DNA from: Tubulanus polymorphus | Taxonomy: Eukaryota > Nemertea > Palaeonemertea > Tubulaniformes > Tubulanidae | Direction of reading: 5' to 3' | NCBI RefSeq assembly: GCF_964204645.1 | Contig: NC_134028.1 | Span: 8,039,001 to 8,103,000, forward strand | Length of the DNA stretch: 64,000 bases | Shown here: piece by piece, positions 61,670 through 64,000 of the stretch | Layout: each line of letters opens with the position of its first letter | Position numbering within the stretch: the stretch's first letter is position 1 | Notes under the pieces: model-generated | What the model was told of the DNA's origin: nothing | Databases searched by the model: none | Seen by the model: only the letters and a program-made list of their open reading frames with translations | Translations under genes and position numbers: made by a program

Positions 61670-63760
61670 TTTCGTTTTTCATCTATAGACTTGAAATGAA
61701 CGTCGAGCGAAGAATACAAAAACTGCACTCGTGGCTTTCAACGAAAATCAAACTAAATCAGATATCTTAATCCTCGCAGACACAAACCGTCGGAGTCAAT
61801 GCGCGAGTGTCGCGTTAAAGGCTGCTTTCGATTATCAAGCGTGGCGGCGGCGGCGGCGAACGGAGACTTCGGATGTTGACAAGTCGTTCTCACATGATTT
61901 AATGGCGTGTTTGTAACTAATTAGCGTTCTGATAGCTCTGTTTACATGCACGGTACCTGATCCTCGGCTTATTCGAGCGCGCGGCTATTCAAACGTAGGA
62001 ATAGCTCGACAAAAGACTACTTAATAATGCTCATCAAGGCCCATCAATGCTGCCTCGGTAATCCTCTTATAACCAATTTGCCAAGATAATTAGGGCCCAT
62101 AAAGGAGTGTTGGATATCTGTGGTGTTAATGCCGCGGATTTGCTCATATTTACCCGTGCCATCTTTGAAGTCACGCTGATTCGAACAAATAGTCGAACTA
62201 ATAATAATACGAGCAACCAGCGCGGTGTACACGGGGAAAGATGATAAACAGCGGCGTGCGCGCGCGCTCGCAAACGGTTTGCGCGGCGATAATCTGCGCC
62301 GAGTCTTAGATAGAGATTGGCGACGACTTTAGGGATTTCAGAGCCGATTTAATGCAGGCAGCAACGCACCGGGGAGAGACTTAGCGCCGAGGCACAATAA
62401 GACTAGATCACAGATATGGTGTGATGCTAATACGACGGTGTTAAACATCGGACACTATATTAATACTGAAACATCAGACTTCAATTACTTTAATTATGAT
62501 TTCACCTCGCCGTAACAAAGAGGATTACATATTATACACGCAGTATATATTATGAAAAACGACGCAGATAATATAAAGATATTTATACATACATATTAGT
62601 ACACATGATATGATAAGAGGGAAACGAACGGCTTATCATCACGGTATGGTAAGCGTAGGCGTGGTTCTCTTGTTCGATTAATCAGCTAATCCGCGTACGA
62701 TAAACCAGATTAGGAAGATGTTAATCACACTACGGGATGGAAACAGTCCGTATAAGGGAAAATTAATAACCGACCGTACGACTACATATGACGGGCATAA
62801 AAATGACGTGAATACAATATATATACATATATAATATTCCCTATCCTCGGTACGAATTCTAATTATCAAAAGAGTCAAATAGCAGCAAACGATTACTTTA
62901 TCAAGCAGTTAATCTCGACGGTTTAACCCCTTTACGTTGAAATGCGATGTCGACTGGACAGTTCGCTTATAGCTCCGCGTTACGGCTAACACAAGAAAGG
63001 CCAAAACTACTACAACGAATACTGCGAATTTGCGAAATGTGCATATACCCGAATTTTTCACAGCAAACCCAACTATTCACAAATTTAGTAAATTATAAAA
63101 TTCAAACGATAGATATGTGTTAGGAAAACTTGCATTGTATGCTAAGATATTGCGCAGGAGTATGACGTAAACTTATATTACCATATATTTACTTTTGTTT
63201 TTATGCTCGAAAAATTATGTATAAGTTTGAGCAATAAAAAATACTCTAATCTAATCTACTAAAGGCTCAAGATACTAGAGCTATAATAAAAATGGGCATA
63301 TAGGAACCCATGGACTCTGTTTGCCTTCGAAGTTAAGCAGTGCGTGGCATTTGCAGTATGTTTATCGACAATGTAACGGGATATTGTAAATAGAACCGTT
63401 GTTTCTCTGGTAAACAGAGTCCGATAGAAACCCAGATGGTCATTTTTGATGTAGTGCACCACAAATCGTAGGAGCAACGCCACTTTTTTGGGGATTGAGG
63501 GGGCAAGACTTAAATTTAACCGGTTTATCTTTGGCCGTACTCCTCGTGGAGCCTCTAATTACGGAGTAAAACCTATATCATATATGCATCATTTTGGTAT
63601 TACATATAGATATGGGGAGGGGGTGGGGCTGGAGTAAGCCTCATTATTTATGGATCAGATCACTTTCAGTCACCGCCCTTCGTCGTATGTGAAATAGTTG
63701 GCCAAAACACATTAGGGCTACGTGTATATCATCATTTGAGGTTTTTGAGAATTATATCAT
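61670..63760. other. Intergenic or CHTF18-intron interval without recognised exons
   Basis: About 2 kb of A/T-rich sequence. A GGACTCTGTTTGCC / GGTAAACAGAGTCC inverted pair (63313-63422) and a 'gcaataaaaaatactctaatctaatctac' tail near 63230, which may be another retroelement end, are the only structures seen. If CHTF18 continues to the right, this stretch is its intron. Confidence 0.45.
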
Positions 63761-63767
63761 TATTTAT

Positions 63768-63868
63768 TAGTTTCTACAGGCCCCTCCAGGTCTAACTTAC
63801 TGTATTTTGTATTATGCTTTGTACACTATGCTGTAAATTATATTTCAAAAATAAAGAGTTCAATCAAA
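63768..63868 (+). mobile_element. LINE 3'-end fragment, same family as 60981-61665
   Basis: 'tttctacaggcccctccagg', 'tgtattttgtattatgcttt' and 'tgtaaattatattt...aataaagagttcaa' match the 3' UTR of the minus-strand LINE nearly base for base, in the opposite orientation. Confidence 0.8.
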
Positions 63869-64000
63869 ATTCTACACCTACCATGTGTCAATGATGTAAA
63901 GAGCTTTGAGATTTTACGTGTTCGTGTTCGTCATGTAAAGCGCTTTTATAGAAATAAATCATAATTATTTCGTTGGGAATCAAAAAGGTTGATTATGAAA

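Noticed and set aside
62928-62990. 'ttaacccctttacgttgaaatg' as a second piggyBac-type end
   Set aside because: No partner terminus with TTAA was found nearby.
63311-63422. Inverted pair GGACTCTGTTTGCC / GGTAAACAGAGTCC as an RNA gene
   Set aside because: The arms are only about 14 nt with no Pol III boxes or known fold, so it is noted only as an inverted repeat.

Overview
The window looks like nuclear DNA from an invertebrate animal. Genes are split by many GT-AG introns. There are intron-containing tRNA-Leu genes, a paired-class homeobox gene, long AT microsatellites and many short inverted-repeat transposons. The gene families (multi-SRCR receptors, SRSF2-type SR proteins, DRGX, CHTF18) fit a bilaterian. 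A marine lophotrochozoan or similar animal is my guess, but the species cannot be fixed from this sequence.

Layout. (1) 0.2-11.8 kb: two related multi-SRCR genes arranged head to head. The left one runs on the minus strand (201-5810). The right one runs on the plus strand (6468-11790). Each starts with a signal-peptide exon and they share a 657-bp promoter interval. Exon phases and domain order match between them, so they are an inverted duplicate. The right copy ends in a transmembrane segment and an NPTY tail. The left copy either continues off the window or stops in a retained intron next to an AATAAA. (2) 13.1-17.7 kb: an eight-exon gene for a 445-residue protein that I do not recognise. 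(3) 18.6-27 kb: two tandem SRSF2-like splicing-factor genes with identical intron positions but very different RS tails. (4) 27-40.8 kb: no recognisable protein gene. It holds a tRNA-Arg(TCG) gene, MITEs, a minisatellite and an AT foldback. (5) 40.9-54.8 kb: DRGX, a homeobox gene with seven coding exons and probably one upstream noncoding exon. Its introns carry an (AT)n tract of about 280 bp, a pentanucleotide array of about 230 bp and an antisense tRNA-Leu(CAA) gene. (6) 54.8-64 kb: repeats, a second tRNA-Leu(CAA), the last two exons of CHTF18 on the minus strand (its 5' part lies to the right), and a 5'-truncated LINE fragment plus a second copy of its 3' end.

The genes do not form one pathway. 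The SRCR pair is likely receptor or immune-type surface or secreted protein, the SR proteins act in splicing, DRGX is a neural transcription factor, and CHTF18 is a sister-chromatid cohesion clamp loader. All gene models here were spliced by hand from splice-site consensus, reading-frame phase and paralogue alignment. No transcript evidence was available.
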